Source: CBDDBK01 sp965225715
GTDB taxonomy: Bacteria > Bacteroidota > Bacteroidia > Cytophagales > Flammeovirgaceae
Direction of reading: 5' to 3'
Length of the DNA: 64,000 bases
NCBI GenBank assembly: GCA_965225715.1
Contig: CBDDBK010000005.1
Coordinates: forward strand, 1-64,000
A model generated the notes under the pieces. The model was not told the DNA's origin, searched no databases, and saw nothing but the letters and a program-made list of their open reading frames with translations. How positions within the stretch are numbered: position 1 is the first letter of the stretch; each line of letters begins with the position of its first letter. Below, one piece after another: positions 50,170-59,361 of the stretch. The position numbers and the translations under genes are program-made.

Positions 50170-51141
50170 TTAGATCAACTCACAGGAAACTTTTTCTATT
50201 AAAGCTTTTGTTCTTTTAATACCCTTATCTTCATTTAAAATATTTCCTTCGTAACATATACTTATATAACCTTGATAACCAGATGATTTTATAATTTGCA
50301 TTAGTTTTAAATAATCTGTTTTTGTTTCATAACCATTATCGTTAAAAGTTCTGGCTTTTACACTAAGGGCTTTGGCAAAAGGCATCATAAATTCTATACT
50401 TTTATAATTATCACATGTTTGAAAATATTGTTCTTTTTTATTAGACGTATAAAAGTTTCTAAAGCTGGGTAATAATCCGCAATTCGACATGTCGACTTCT
50501 TTTATAACTTCGACCAACCATTGTGGATCAGAAGAAAATCCAATATCGTTTTCTACTAATATATTAATATTTTCTTGAGCAGCAAAAACAGATAAACAAC
50601 TTAGGCTGTCTATAGCTGCATTAGCTTGTTCTTTTCGAGTTCCTTCTCCAAAAATATTGACTCTCACAGAATGACAACCTAAATACTTAGCTGCCTCTAT
50701 CCATTTAAAATGTTTTTCTAAATTTTTTTTACGTTTATGAGTATACAAAATGCCCAAATCACCTTCGTTATCTATCATGAGAAGTAGATTTTTTAAATCT
50801 TGATCTTCAGCTCTTTTATTCATTTCATTTAAATAAGCTATATTTCTGGCTTTATCTTGAAAAAAAATGTTTACATACTCTAGTCCTTCTACGCCATAAC
50901 TTTTAGCTTTTCTAGCAAAATCTAAATTATCTATTTCTTTTTTAAACAAAGTCCTATGTAAAGACCATTGAGATAAAGATAATTTAAAAAATGGAGATGT
51001 TGGATTTATTTTTAAAAATTTTAACCTATCTTTTTCAATTTGTTTGTCTTTTTTTCTTGATAACTGACAGGCACCTAAGCCAATTACAGAAACCGTAACA
51101 CCAGATTGAGCGATAAGATGAATAAATTTTTTTCGATCCAT
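50170..51141 (-). CDS. Sugar phosphate isomerase/epimerase-like lipoprotein (TIM barrel)
   Basis: 323 residues. A signal segment with GLGAC (cysteine at about residue 25) points to a lipoprotein; the head MDRKKFI lacks the twin arginine often seen in this group. The xylose-isomerase-like barrel starts at FKLSLSQWSLHR and includes YGVEGLEYVN, NLLLMIDNEGDLG, INILVENDIG, GLLPSFRNF and GYQGYISICYEGN, with the acidic and histidine metal ligands partly changed (FRNF where FGNF is usual). Substrate unknown. Confidence 0.8.
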   Translation of the reverse strand: MDRKKFIHLIAQSGVTVSVIGLGACQLSRKKDKQIEKDRLKFLKINPTSPFFKLSLSQWSLHRTLFKKEIDNLDFARKAKSYGVEGLEYVNIFFQDKARNIAYLNEMNKRAEDQDLKNLLLMIDNEGDLGILYTHKRKKNLEKHFKWIEAAKYLGCHSVRVNIFGEGTRKEQANAAIDSLSCLSVFAAQENINILVENDIGFSSDPQWLVEVIKEVDMSNCGLLPSFRNFYTSNKKEQYFQTCDNYKSIEFMMPFAKALSVKARTFNDNGYETKTDYLKLMQIIKSSGYQGYISICYEGNILNEDKGIKRTKALIEKVSCELI

Positions 51142-51170
51142 TTTGCAATCAGTTTATAGTTAGATCATTT

Positions 51171-51249
51171 GCAAAAAGGATTTTTAGAAGTTTTAACTCG
51201 TCCATTTTAAAAATGACTGTTTCTCAGATAAAAATAGTATTGCTATAAT
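51171..51249 (+). repeat. Intergenic repeat, subfamily B
   Basis: AAAAAGGATTTTTAGAAG at the left; ATGACTGTTTCTCAGATAAA in the middle; AATAGTATTGCTATAA at the right. It lies between the divergent isomerase-like and prmC genes. Confidence 0.85.
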
Positions 51250-51302
51250 AATAAAAACTAAAATTATTATTTGTTAAATATACATATTTTATTGGTTATA
51301 AA

Positions 51303-52142
51303 ATGAGTTCTAAACTTATTTTCAAATATATTCTTGAATCTTTATGTGTTTATGACCAAAAAGAACAGGAAAGCATTGCTTACTTATTACTTAGTCATCA
51401 TAGTGGGCTTTCTAAAGTTGAAATTATAGCTGATTACTCTATCAAAAACCTGAATATAATAGAAAAAATAGATATGGATATAAAAGATTTAAATAATTAT
51501 TATCCAATTCAATACATACTTGGCTATATATATTTTTTAGGTATAAACCTTAAAGTTAATCCTGATGCTCTTATCCCTCGTCCTGAAACAGAAGAATTGG
51601 TTCAATTAATTATAAATGAACAAGATAAATTTAAGAAATTAAAAATCTTGGATATCGGAACGGGGACCGGCTGCATTGCTTTAGCCTTGAAAAAACATCT
51701 GCCCTTTTGTACTATTTATGCCGTAGATGTTAGTCAAAAAGCTTTGGATTTGGCTCAGAAAAATGCTGATGCCAATCATTTAGATATAAATTTTAAACGA
51801 TTAGATGTTCTTAATGCTGATAGTTCATGTTTTCCTTTAGTAGATATTATTGTTAGCAACCCACCATATATACCTATAGTAGAAAAAAAATATTTGCAGA
51901 TAAATTTAGATTTTGAACCAGCCCAAGCACTTTTTACGCCCAATAAAGATCCTTTTCTTTTTTATAGAAAAATTGCTAAACTAAGCCAAACTATTTTAAA
52001 TAAGAAAGGAAAATTATATTTTGAAATTCATGAAAAATATGGTCAAAAACTTAGCCAAAAGTTTAAAGATGAAAGTTTTTCTGATGTTCAAATTATACAA
52101 GATATTAATGAGAAAAATAGGTTTCTGGTTTGTGATCAATAA
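51303..52142 (+). CDS. prmC: Peptide chain release factor N5-glutamine methyltransferase
   Basis: 279 residues. Methylates the GGQ glutamine of RF1 and RF2. An N-terminal helical domain (~1-75) includes QYILGYIYFLG and the substrate loop LIPRPETEELV. The Rossmann methyltransferase has motif I ILDIGTGTGCIALAL and the catalytic NPPY in IIVSNPPYIP at about 180. Length normal. Flanked on both sides by repeat elements. Confidence 0.93.
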   Translation: MSSKLIFKYILESLCVYDQKEQESIAYLLLSHHSGLSKVEIIADYSIKNLNIIEKIDMDIKDLNNYYPIQYILGYIYFLGINLKVNPDALIPRPETEELVQLIINEQDKFKKLKILDIGTGTGCIALALKKHLPFCTIYAVDVSQKALDLAQKNADANHLDINFKRLDVLNADSSCFPLVDIIVSNPPYIPIVEKKYLQINLDFEPAQALFTPNKDPFLFYRKIAKLSQTILNKKGKLYFEIHEKYGQKLSQKFKDESFSDVQIIQDINEKNRFLVCDQ

Positions 52143-52223
52143 ATAGAAATTAAGAAAATGAAAATTCTAAAAATATCAATTTGTAAAACTTTTTTTATAA
52201 ACTATAGTTTAAGCTATGTCATT

Positions 52224-52301
52224 TAAAAAAAAGGATTCTTAGAGATTTTAACTCATTGATAGTGAAAATGACTGTTTCTAAGATAAAAATAGCATTGCTA
52301 T
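52224..52301 (+). repeat. Intergenic repeat, subfamily B
   Basis: AAAAAAAAGGATTCTTAGAG, then AACTCATTGATAGTGAAAAT, then ATAGCATTGCTATC. Between prmC and the IS remnant. Confidence 0.85.
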
Positions 52302-52415
52302 CATTATCAAAGTCTGAAAAAGGATCTAAAAAGTCTATAAATTAATATTTGTCAGAATAAACAGTATACCACTCTCCTTTCCCATTGTTACAGACTTACT
52401 GGTATTCGAAATATA

Positions 52416-53222
52416 GTACCCGACACAAATAAATAAAAATTAGATTGGTTTTTAAGATAGATTGGCATAGTTTTATAGCATTCTAACTTGTATCATTAAA
52501 ATGTTGATTTTGAATTTCTAAACGTTCTAAAGCCAAAAAACCTATTTGTATCAATGAATAATTTAGTTTTTTTGAACCAAGAAGATACCCTAGTAATTTA
52601 TCCTTAGTGCAAATTATGGTTAGACCTTCTAAAGCCCGAAGGGCTTTAGCCATCGGTTTAATGGGTTTATCTTCTTTAAAATTCCCTTTGATCCCAGATT
52701 CTGAAAGCCAAACGAGCGGAATGACTTTATCCTTATATAAAAAACTGACCATGAGCGTTTTATTTTTTCCTGCATGCGTTCCGTCCATAAGTAAATAGAT
52801 CTTTTCTCGGTCTTTATAAACAGGTGTAAAAAACTGTAAAAACGGCAAATAATTATCTTCTGGCCAATCCATTTACTTGAAAGGCATCTTTCTATATTTC
52901 TTAAAACACTCATAATTCCATTTGAAGCGTCTATTTTAGACGCTATTTTAAGACCATGGCAATGCTTAGCTTTACTCATAGCTTGCCTAAGTTCGAGTAT
53001 TTTTTTTTGTCTATTTCGAAAACGCTTACTATCTTGGCTATTCCAAGCCCATTTCAGGCATTCTTGGATGGGTTTTTTTCTTTTTTCATAAAAGGAACTC
53101 TAATCATTTAGTTCCTTTTTTCCAAACTTTTAGTCTATTTTAATTTTAAACTATTGATAATAAAAGTTTTAATTGAAAAAAATAAAACCATGCCAAACTA
53201 AAAATTTATTTGTGTCGGGTAC
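52416..53222. mobile_element. Degenerate insertion sequence, 807 bp, 19-bp perfect inverted repeats
   Basis: Both ends carry GTACCCGACACAAATAAAT as a perfect inverted repeat, with a second, imperfect matching stretch inside (TTGGCATAGTTTTAT against TTTGGCATGGTTTTAT). The flanks ATATA and TATAT make the exact duplication (ATAT or TA) ambiguous. Inside is one broken transposase on the minus strand. The element ends 14 bp from the sdhA stop. Too short for a full DDE transposase, so probably also internally deleted. Confidence 0.85.
52483..53094 (-). pseudogene. Broken DDE-type transposase
   Basis: Minus strand in three frames. An ATG at 53089 (MKKEKNPSK) runs into a stop; a run of A residues near 53075 links it to a second frame that reads IQECLKWAWNSQDSKRFRNR...SKIDASNGIMSVLRNIERCLSSK. 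At about 52872 a third frame takes over with MDWPEDNYLPFLQFF, then IYLLMDGTHAGKNKTLMVSF (probable first catalytic D) and GNFKEDKPIKPMAKALRALE to the TGA/TAA region near 52483. The parts with the second D and the E seem lost. IS4-like by look, not certain. Non-functional. Confidence 0.7.
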
Positions 53223-53235
53223 TATATTAATTATA

Positions 53236-55152
53236 TCACTTATAGCTCCGTTGTGTTAATTTCACATTTTCATAGTTTAACTCTTCTTTTTGAAGTTTAG
53301 CATCTTGATTTTCACCTGCATATGCCCACGCAGCCACATGGCAAAAATCTTGATCATTTCTCTTAGCTTCACCTTCTTCGGTTTGGTACTCTTGTCTAAA
53401 ATGTCCACCGCAAGATTCAGCTCTATGCTGAGCATCATCCATCATAAGTTCGCCTAATTCTAAAAAATCAGCCACTCGATTTGCTTTTTCTAAACTTTGG
53501 TTTAGAGTATCTGTATTACCGAGTACATTAACATCTTGCCAAAATTCTGTTTTTAGCTTTTGGATTTTTTCTTTACCTTGTCGTAAGTCTTCAGAATCTC
53601 GAGACATTCCACAATAATCCCACATAATTTTACCCAAACTTCTATGAAAATCATCCACAGTACGTTTTCCTTTAATATTCAATAATTTATTTAATCTATC
53701 TTCTACTTTTTTCATAGCTTCCTGAAAAGCATCATGAGTTTCACTAAGTTTTTGATAAGATTGTCTCGATAAATAATCTCCAATAGTAAAAGGTATAACA
53801 AAATAACCATCAGCTAAACCTTGCATTAAAGCACTAGCACCTAAACGATTAGCGCCATGGTCTGAAAAATTACATTCTCCTAAACTATAAAGACCGGGTA
53901 CAGTTGTTTGTAAGTTATAATCTACCCACAGTCCACCCATAGTATAATGAACAGCAGGATAAATACGCATTGGTGTTTGATAAGGGTCTTCTCCTGTAAT
54001 TTGTTTATACATATCAAAGAGATTACCATATTTAGCTTTTATAACATCTTGCCCATTTCTTTTTATAGCATCTTCAAAATCAAGATAAACGGCCAATCCT
54101 GTTTCTCCAACACCTCGTCCTTCATCACATACTTGCTTTGCATTTCGGGAAGCAACATCTCTAGGTACTAAGTTTCCAAAAGCAGGGTATTTTCTTTCTA
54201 AATAATAATCTCTTTCATTTTCACCAATTTCTTTAGGTAAACGTTTGTCTTTTTTAGACTTAGGTACCCATACTCTGCCATCATTTCTTAACGATTCTGA
54301 CATTAAGGTTAATTTGGATTGATAAGCACTGGCTACAGGAATGCAAGTTGGATGAATTTGGGTATAACAAGGATTAGCAAAAAAAGCTCCTTTTTTGTAA
54401 GCTCTCCAAGCTGCTGTAGCATTTGATCCCATAGCATTTGTGGATAAATAAAATACATTTCCATAACCACCAGTAGCTAAAATAACAGCATGAGCAGAAT
54501 GAGCTTCTATTTTTCCAGTAATCAAATCTCTTGTAATAATCCCTTTAGTTTCACCTTCATGAACGACTAGGTCAAGCATTTCAGTTCTGGAATAAATATT
54601 TATTTTTCCCTGAGCAGCTTGACGGTTTAAGGCACTATAAGCGCCTAAAAGCAATTGTTGTCCAGTTTGCCCTCTGGCATAAAACGTTCTTGAAACCTGC
54701 GCTCCACCAAAAGAACGGTTTGCCAAAAGACCTCCATATTCACGGGCAAAAGGTACACCTTGAGCAACACATTGATCTATAATATTGACACTAACCTCAG
54801 CCAAGCGATAGACATTTGCTTCGCGAGAACGGTAATCTCCACCTTTCACGGTATCATAAAATAATCTAAAAACACTATCCCCATCATTTTGATAGTTTTT
54901 AGCAGCATTTATACCACCTTGAGCAGCGATACTATGGGCGCGTCTTGGACTGTCTTGAAAACAAAAAACCTTGACATTATAGCCTAACTCTGCTAAAGAA
55001 GCTGCAGCGGAAGAACCTGCTAAACCAGTACCTACGACAATAATATCATATTTACGCTTGTTAGCAGGATTAACTAATTTTAAATTAAATTTATGGTTAG
55101 TCCATTTTTCTGAAAGTGGACCTGATGGAACTTTTGAATCTAAGATCATCAT
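53236..55152 (-). CDS. sdhA: Succinate dehydrogenase/fumarate reductase flavoprotein subunit
   Basis: 638 residues, the usual Bacteroidota length. FAD-binding start VVGTGLAGSSAAASLAELGY; the FAD-linking histidine is in RRAHSIAAQGGINAAK. Active-site blocks: PTCIPVASAYQSKL, RDVASRNAKQVCDEGRG, YPAVHYTMGGLWVDY and SLGECNFSDHGANRLGASAL. In Bacteroidota the operon is sdhC-sdhA-sdhB, but no sdhC precedes it (55153-55439 is gene-free) and an IS remnant begins 14 bp after its stop where sdhB should be. Partner subunits must lie elsewhere or be lost. Confidence 0.94.
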   Translation of the reverse strand: MMILDSKVPSGPLSEKWTNHKFNLKLVNPANKRKYDIIVVGTGLAGSSAAASLAELGYNVKVFCFQDSPRRAHSIAAQGGINAAKNYQNDGDSVFRLFYDTVKGGDYRSREANVYRLAEVSVNIIDQCVAQGVPFAREYGGLLANRSFGGAQVSRTFYARGQTGQQLLLGAYSALNRQAAQGKINIYSRTEMLDLVVHEGETKGIITRDLITGKIEAHSAHAVILATGGYGNVFYLSTNAMGSNATAAWRAYKKGAFFANPCYTQIHPTCIPVASAYQSKLTLMSESLRNDGRVWVPKSKKDKRLPKEIGENERDYYLERKYPAFGNLVPRDVASRNAKQVCDEGRGVGETGLAVYLDFEDAIKRNGQDVIKAKYGNLFDMYKQITGEDPYQTPMRIYPAVHYTMGGLWVDYNLQTTVPGLYSLGECNFSDHGANRLGASALMQGLADGYFVIPFTIGDYLSRQSYQKLSETHDAFQEAMKKVEDRLNKLLNIKGKRTVDDFHRSLGKIMWDYCGMSRDSEDLRQGKEKIQKLKTEFWQDVNVLGNTDTLNQSLEKANRVADFLELGELMMDDAQHRAESCGGHFRQEYQTEEGEAKRNDQDFCHVAAWAYAGENQDAKLQKEELNYENVKLTQRSYK

Positions 55153-55439
55153 TTTATAATTAATGTCACTATTTTTAAATTAAAATCAACAAGTTTTTCC
55201 AAATTTATTCTAACCTTGATCTACAAGTCTGGTTTTTAATAGGATTAAAAAGTATACTAAGTCACATTAGTTTAGTGCAATAAACATAATTATAGGTATA
55301 ATTACATCAAAAAACAAAAAAATCCAAAAGTTTTACATATCTTCAAAAGCTCGAAAAAAATGATTTATATACTTTAAAATATTCATAATAAATAACTTAT
55401 CAAATTTTAGTTAATAATTATACTTTTAAGATTTAAATT

Positions 55440-56309
55440 ATGCCTAAAGAAATAGAAAATTTTAGACGTTATAGACAAAAAATGAATCAGCGGCTTTTAT
55501 CTAAAGAAAATGAAGCCGATATTATTAAAAGAGTCTACGCTTTAGATACTTACAGTTATCAAAATAAGAATTGGGGCTTAACAACAAAAATCAAAGAAAT
55601 GTTAGGTTTGGTGAGTTCTATGGTCTTACGTTGTGATGATTGTGTGAAATATCATTTAGAAAAATGTTTTGAATTAAGTTGTGCCAAAGACGAAATAATG
55701 GATATTTTTGGAATTGCCAATGTAGTAGGTGGAAGTATTGTAATTCCTCATACGCGCCGCGCTTTGGAATATTGGGAATTATTGGAAATGCAACGACCGG
55801 ATCCCAATCCCTTTAGTCTTCAAATAAAACAACAATATTATACAGAAGCTTTAGCTGAATTAGAAAGTTTATTCGATCAAATTGAGCATTCTATTAGTCG
55901 CATGTCTACAATGATAGAAGTTTTAAAAAATAAAATTCCTTACTTTTATTGGGTTGGATTTTATTTGTTTGACGGAGAAAAACTTGTTATAGGACCCTAT
56001 CAAGGTACTCATGGGTGTATTCGTATAAATTTAGGGGTTGGAGTCTGTGGCAGGGCAGCAGCCCAAAGAAAAACTATTATTGTCGATGATATTCAGGCAA
56101 TAAATGAGCAAAAAACACCAAAAGGCGAGGCTATGCATATTACTTGTGATCCGAGATGTAAATCTGAAATAGTTATTCCTATTTTAAAAAATCAGAAACT
56201 TTTGGGTGTTTTTGATGTAGATAGTAGAATTAAGAATAGTTTTAACCATATTGATCAAAAGTTTTTGGAAAAAATTATTGATCGATTAGATGTATTAACA
56301 ATTCATTAA
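55440..56309 (+). CDS. AhpD/CMD-like domain fused to free-methionine-(R)-sulfoxide reductase
   Basis: 289 residues. Residues ~1-125 are a carboxymuconolactone-decarboxylase/AhpD-like helical domain with a redox CxxC in LRCDDCVKYHLEKCFEL (about 61-76) and VGGSIVIPHTRRALEYWE. Residues ~130-289 are a GAF-fold fRMsr (MsrC): FYWVGFYLFDGEKLVIGPYQ, then three cysteines placed as in the active enzymes, HGCIRI, GVGVCGRAAA and ITCDPRCKSEI, and LLGVFDVDS. fRMsr reduces free Met-(R)-sulfoxide and needs a thiol donor, so an AhpD-like CxxC domain in the same chain could recycle it. This role is inferred. Confidence 0.88.
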   Translation: MPKEIENFRRYRQKMNQRLLSKENEADIIKRVYALDTYSYQNKNWGLTTKIKEMLGLVSSMVLRCDDCVKYHLEKCFELSCAKDEIMDIFGIANVVGGSIVIPHTRRALEYWELLEMQRPDPNPFSLQIKQQYYTEALAELESLFDQIEHSISRMSTMIEVLKNKIPYFYWVGFYLFDGEKLVIGPYQGTHGCIRINLGVGVCGRAAAQRKTIIVDDIQAINEQKTPKGEAMHITCDPRCKSEIVIPILKNQKLLGVFDVDSRIKNSFNHIDQKFLEKIIDRLDVLTIH

Positions 56310-56483
56310 ATCTTACCAAACTGATCCTAAGTTTAAGCAAGAAATGATTTAAGATTTAAAATATAAAGCAAAAAATCTTTTTAAATCATTGGCTTTCAAA
56401 CTAAAATAAAAACATAGACCTATTACATGAGTTTTCAAAATCCACCATTTTTCTGACTATTATAGTTTTGCTGTTAAATATAA

Positions 56484-56520
56484 AAAACCCTCATTTTAGA
56501 AAATATTTTGAGGGTTTTTA
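56484..56520. terminator. Bidirectional rho-independent-type terminator
   Basis: AAAAACCCTCATTTTAGAAA and its inverted partner AATATTTTGAGGGTTTTT form an ~11-bp stem flanked by A and T tracts on both sides, placed between the convergent AhpD-fRMsr and rpsU genes. Confidence 0.8.
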
Positions 56521-56539
56521 CAACTAAGACAACTCACAA

Positions 56540-56734
56540 CTAATCATCTTCTCTTTGCAAGACTCTGTACTTATGAAAACATTTAGATCGCCAATTTTTA
56601 CGTTTAACAGAGGGCTTTTGATAAAATGCTTTCTGTTTAAGTTTCTTTAATTTACCAGATTGTTCCACTTTTTTTTTAAATCTTTTTAAAGCTCGAGCAA
56701 CATTCTCATTTTTTTCGATTTTGACGATTAACAT
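56540..56734 (-). CDS. rpsU: 30S ribosomal protein bS21
   Basis: 64 residues: MLIVKIEKNENVARALKRFK, KKKVEQSGKLKKL and a basic tail RKNWRSKCFHKYR. bS21 binds near the 16S 3' end. In Flavobacterium it is known to help occlude the anti-SD, and rpsU there is one of the few genes with a strong SD. Here the leader (56735 upwards) is TTTTCAAAATG preceded only by A and T; no AGGAGG-like or AAAGGAGTT-like stretch is seen within 60 bp. This fits the altered anti-SD at 23030-23040. Confidence 0.92.
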   Translation of the reverse strand: MLIVKIEKNENVARALKRFKKKVEQSGKLKKLKQKAFYQKPSVKRKNWRSKCFHKYRVLQREDD

Positions 56735-57202
56735 TTTGAAAATAATAAAATAAATTGGTTAATAAAATTATAATAATTAAAATATAAACTTTTTTTTAAA
56801 AAATCATAAATAATTGGTTTTCAATATTTTTAACTTAAAAGATATGCATAACTTTTAAGTTTTGTTTTATAAATTTTTTATTAGTTTATCTTTTAGACTT
56901 TATATGGTGAATATTATTTAGCCTGTGTAAAAGAGGTAGATATATAGACTAATAATTCAAAAATAATATAACTGGTTTATCGCCTTAGTATCAATTTCAA
57001 ATAGAGCATTTTTTCTATATAAGGCACTTTTGAATTAAATACTTATGATAAGTTCTTAGCGCAAAGTTAATTTATTTAGTCTTTAAAAATCTTCTTTTAA
57101 GATAAAAAGTTTAATTTTTAGGATCTGAAAAAAATTATTTTCAATTTTTAGGCTATTTTATTGTTTCTAAAAATATAATTTCTTTATAGAAAAAATAACA
57201 TA
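56735..57202. other. Gene-free AT-rich gap upstream of rpsU
   Basis: 468 bp between rpsU and the acetaldehyde dehydrogenase gene. Contains the rpsU promoter region; I see no RNA signature, full repeat copy or ORF. Confidence 0.5.
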
Positions 57203-58135
57203 TTAAATATTAAAATTGGTCTCAGCAATTTTCTCTGCTGTGGAAAGTCCAGCTGATGTTATAATATCTAAATTTCCAGCATATTCAGGCAAATAATGCC
57301 CAGCACCTTTAACTTTAACAAAAATCGTTGTTTTAAGTCCGTCAACTAAATCTACACTTTCAAGTTTATGAGGATTATTTTTGGAAATTTCTTCGAATTG
57401 AATTGCTTGATAAAGCCTATAGCCCGGTACATATTCTTGGACTTTTTTAATCATTTTATCAATACTCTGTTTTATATTTTTTCTACTTGTATCTTTTCCT
57501 ATTAGAATAATAATATTAGTCATGATTATTGGTGGTTCAGTTGAATTTGAGAAAAAACTGACTTTTGCTTTTTTAGCTTTACCAATTTTTTGAATGGCTT
57601 CAATTGTTGCCTTTTCTGATTCAGCCATATTGCTTTTGGTAGCTGGTCCGATAGATTTATCAGAAATGGTAGAATTAATTTCTGCATGATAAACTTCACT
57701 AACCTGACTTACCGCTGCAACCATAGGAATAGTTGCTTGTCCACTGCAAGTGATCATATTCAGGTTTTTATGACTCGATACTTCATCAAAATTAACAGCA
57801 GGAACAATATGAGGTCCTATAGAGGCAGGTGTTAGGTCTACAACATATTTATTGGAAAAAACTTTAATTTTATCATAATTATAGAGATGCGCCTTTGCCG
57901 AAGTTGCATCAAAAATAATTTTAATGTCTTTAAATAAGTCAGAGGCAATTAGACCTTCTACACCTTCATGAGAAGTTGAAATACCAAAACGCCTGGCTCT
58001 TTCCAAACCTTTAGAATTTGGGTTAATACTCACTACAATAGCAAGTTCTAATAGGTTTGAGGTTCGGATAATTTTGACCATTAAATCAGTACCAATATTC
58101 CCAGCTCCAATAATGGCAGTTTTTATTTTATTCAT
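57203..58135 (-). CDS. Acetaldehyde dehydrogenase (acylating), MhpF/DmpF type
   Basis: 310 residues. Converts acetaldehyde, CoA and NAD to acetyl-CoA. The NAD-binding start is AIIGAGNIGTDLMVK (7-21). The catalytic cysteine is C130 in MITCSGQATIPMVAAVS; the usual TCGGQATIP has G where S131 is here. Further family blocks: SIGPATKSN, STEPPIIM, VKGAGHYLPEYAGNLDIITSAG. In aromatic meta-cleavage pathways it partners with 4-hydroxy-2-oxovalerate aldolase, which channels acetaldehyde to it; no such aldolase is next to it. It starts 3 bp after the stop of the PP2C gene, so the two share a transcript. Possibly gained by transfer. Confidence 0.88.
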   Translation of the reverse strand: MNKIKTAIIGAGNIGTDLMVKIIRTSNLLELAIVVSINPNSKGLERARRFGISTSHEGVEGLIASDLFKDIKIIFDATSAKAHLYNYDKIKVFSNKYVVDLTPASIGPHIVPAVNFDEVSSHKNLNMITCSGQATIPMVAAVSQVSEVYHAEINSTISDKSIGPATKSNMAESEKATIEAIQKIGKAKKAKVSFFSNSTEPPIIMTNIIILIGKDTSRKNIKQSIDKMIKKVQEYVPGYRLYQAIQFEEISKNNPHKLESVDLVDGLKTTIFVKVKGAGHYLPEYAGNLDIITSAGLSTAEKIAETNFNI

Positions 58136-58138
58136 AAT

Positions 58139-59287
58139 CTAATCTAATTTAAGGCCCATAAGTAATATATCATCTGTTTGGCGGGTATTTCCAATCCATT
58201 TTTGTAGAAATACTTCCAAATATTTTTTTTGTGTTTCCATATTTTTCCTTGAAATATGTGTTAATATTTTTTTTAAATTACTATTTTTAATTCTTTTGGA
58301 ATTTGTCTTATCAAATTGGTCAGGAAAGCCATCACTGGTTAAATAAAGTAAATCAGAAGGTTTAAAACAAAGCTCAATATCTTTAAAAATCTCATTATCA
58401 TACTTTTTCTTATAGCCAATAGAATGAGCACTTCCTTTGTATTCATTCAAAATTCCATCTTGAATCAAGTAAATAGGACGTTTGGCACCACTAAACATCA
58501 GTTTTTTTGATCTATAATTGATTTTTACAATAGCAATATCAAAACCATCATGTATATGAGTAAAATCTTCTTTTTCTTGATAATTGCTGCCGTAAAGTGT
58601 ATCTATAAAATATTCGTCTAAAATATCCAATATTTGAGATGGTGTTTGATTATATCTATTTTTAACAACATTTTCCAAGCAATTTTTTGCAATAATTGTT
58701 AAAATTCCTCCCGAAACCCCATGTCCAGTACAATCTCCTAATGAAATAAAAAATTCTTCATCATTAGGTTGAAATGACCAATAAAAATCACCACTGATCA
58801 AATCACGAGGGTTATTTATAATAAAATAATTTTGAACGGTTTGTTGAAGTAAATTATTGGTATATAATATACTTCTTTGGATTCGTTTAGCATATGTAAT
58901 ATTATCTGATAACTCTTTATAGAGTTTTTCAATTTTCTTAGACTGTCCTAATAATTGAGTATTTGCAGTAGTTAAATCTTTTGTTTTAGTCTCAACAGTT
59001 TGCTCTAAATTTTTATTATACTCAACGAGTTTATGCTGTTTCAATCCAGCAATATAAAAAGCTAAACCTAAAAATAAAGGAGCAGTATCAATGATATAAT
59101 TTAACGGAGAAGAATAATGGATTTCTATGATTGCAGTCATAAGCCCAAGATCCGAAATAAATATGGTTTTATGCAAATAGAGGCTTATAGTAATAGCTAT
59201 CAAAGGAAAAAAAAATCCAAAAACTATACCGAATAAAGCATAATTAAAAACTATACGATAATTATATAATTTAGTAATTAGCTTCAT
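58139..59287 (-). CDS. Membrane-anchored SpoIIE/PP2C-type phosphatase
   Basis: 382 residues. Two or three N-terminal membrane segments (about 12-37, 64-82), a coiled coil (~88-125), then a PP2C_SIG domain (~130-382): DNITYAKRIQRSILY, LISGDFYWSF, LGDCTGHGVSGGILT (metal aspartates present) and DDILLMGLKLD at the end. Same catalytic layout as the TPR phosphatase at 24236-26164, but with a membrane sensor part instead of TPRs. Followed with a 3-bp gap by the acetaldehyde dehydrogenase gene. Confidence 0.9.
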   Translation of the reverse strand: MKLITKLYNYRIVFNYALFGIVFGFFFPLIAITISLYLHKTIFISDLGLMTAIIEIHYSSPLNYIIDTAPLFLGLAFYIAGLKQHKLVEYNKNLEQTVETKTKDLTTANTQLLGQSKKIEKLYKELSDNITYAKRIQRSILYTNNLLQQTVQNYFIINNPRDLISGDFYWSFQPNDEEFFISLGDCTGHGVSGGILTIIAKNCLENVVKNRYNQTPSQILDILDEYFIDTLYGSNYQEKEDFTHIHDGFDIAIVKINYRSKKLMFSGAKRPIYLIQDGILNEYKGSAHSIGYKKKYDNEIFKDIELCFKPSDLLYLTSDGFPDQFDKTNSKRIKNSNLKKILTHISRKNMETQKKYLEVFLQKWIGNTRQTDDILLMGLKLD

Positions 59288-59361
59288 TTAATATTATATT
59301 AATATTTATGTTAAATATATTTTTATATTTTGCAATATAGAAAGCCTAATACAATACAGGG

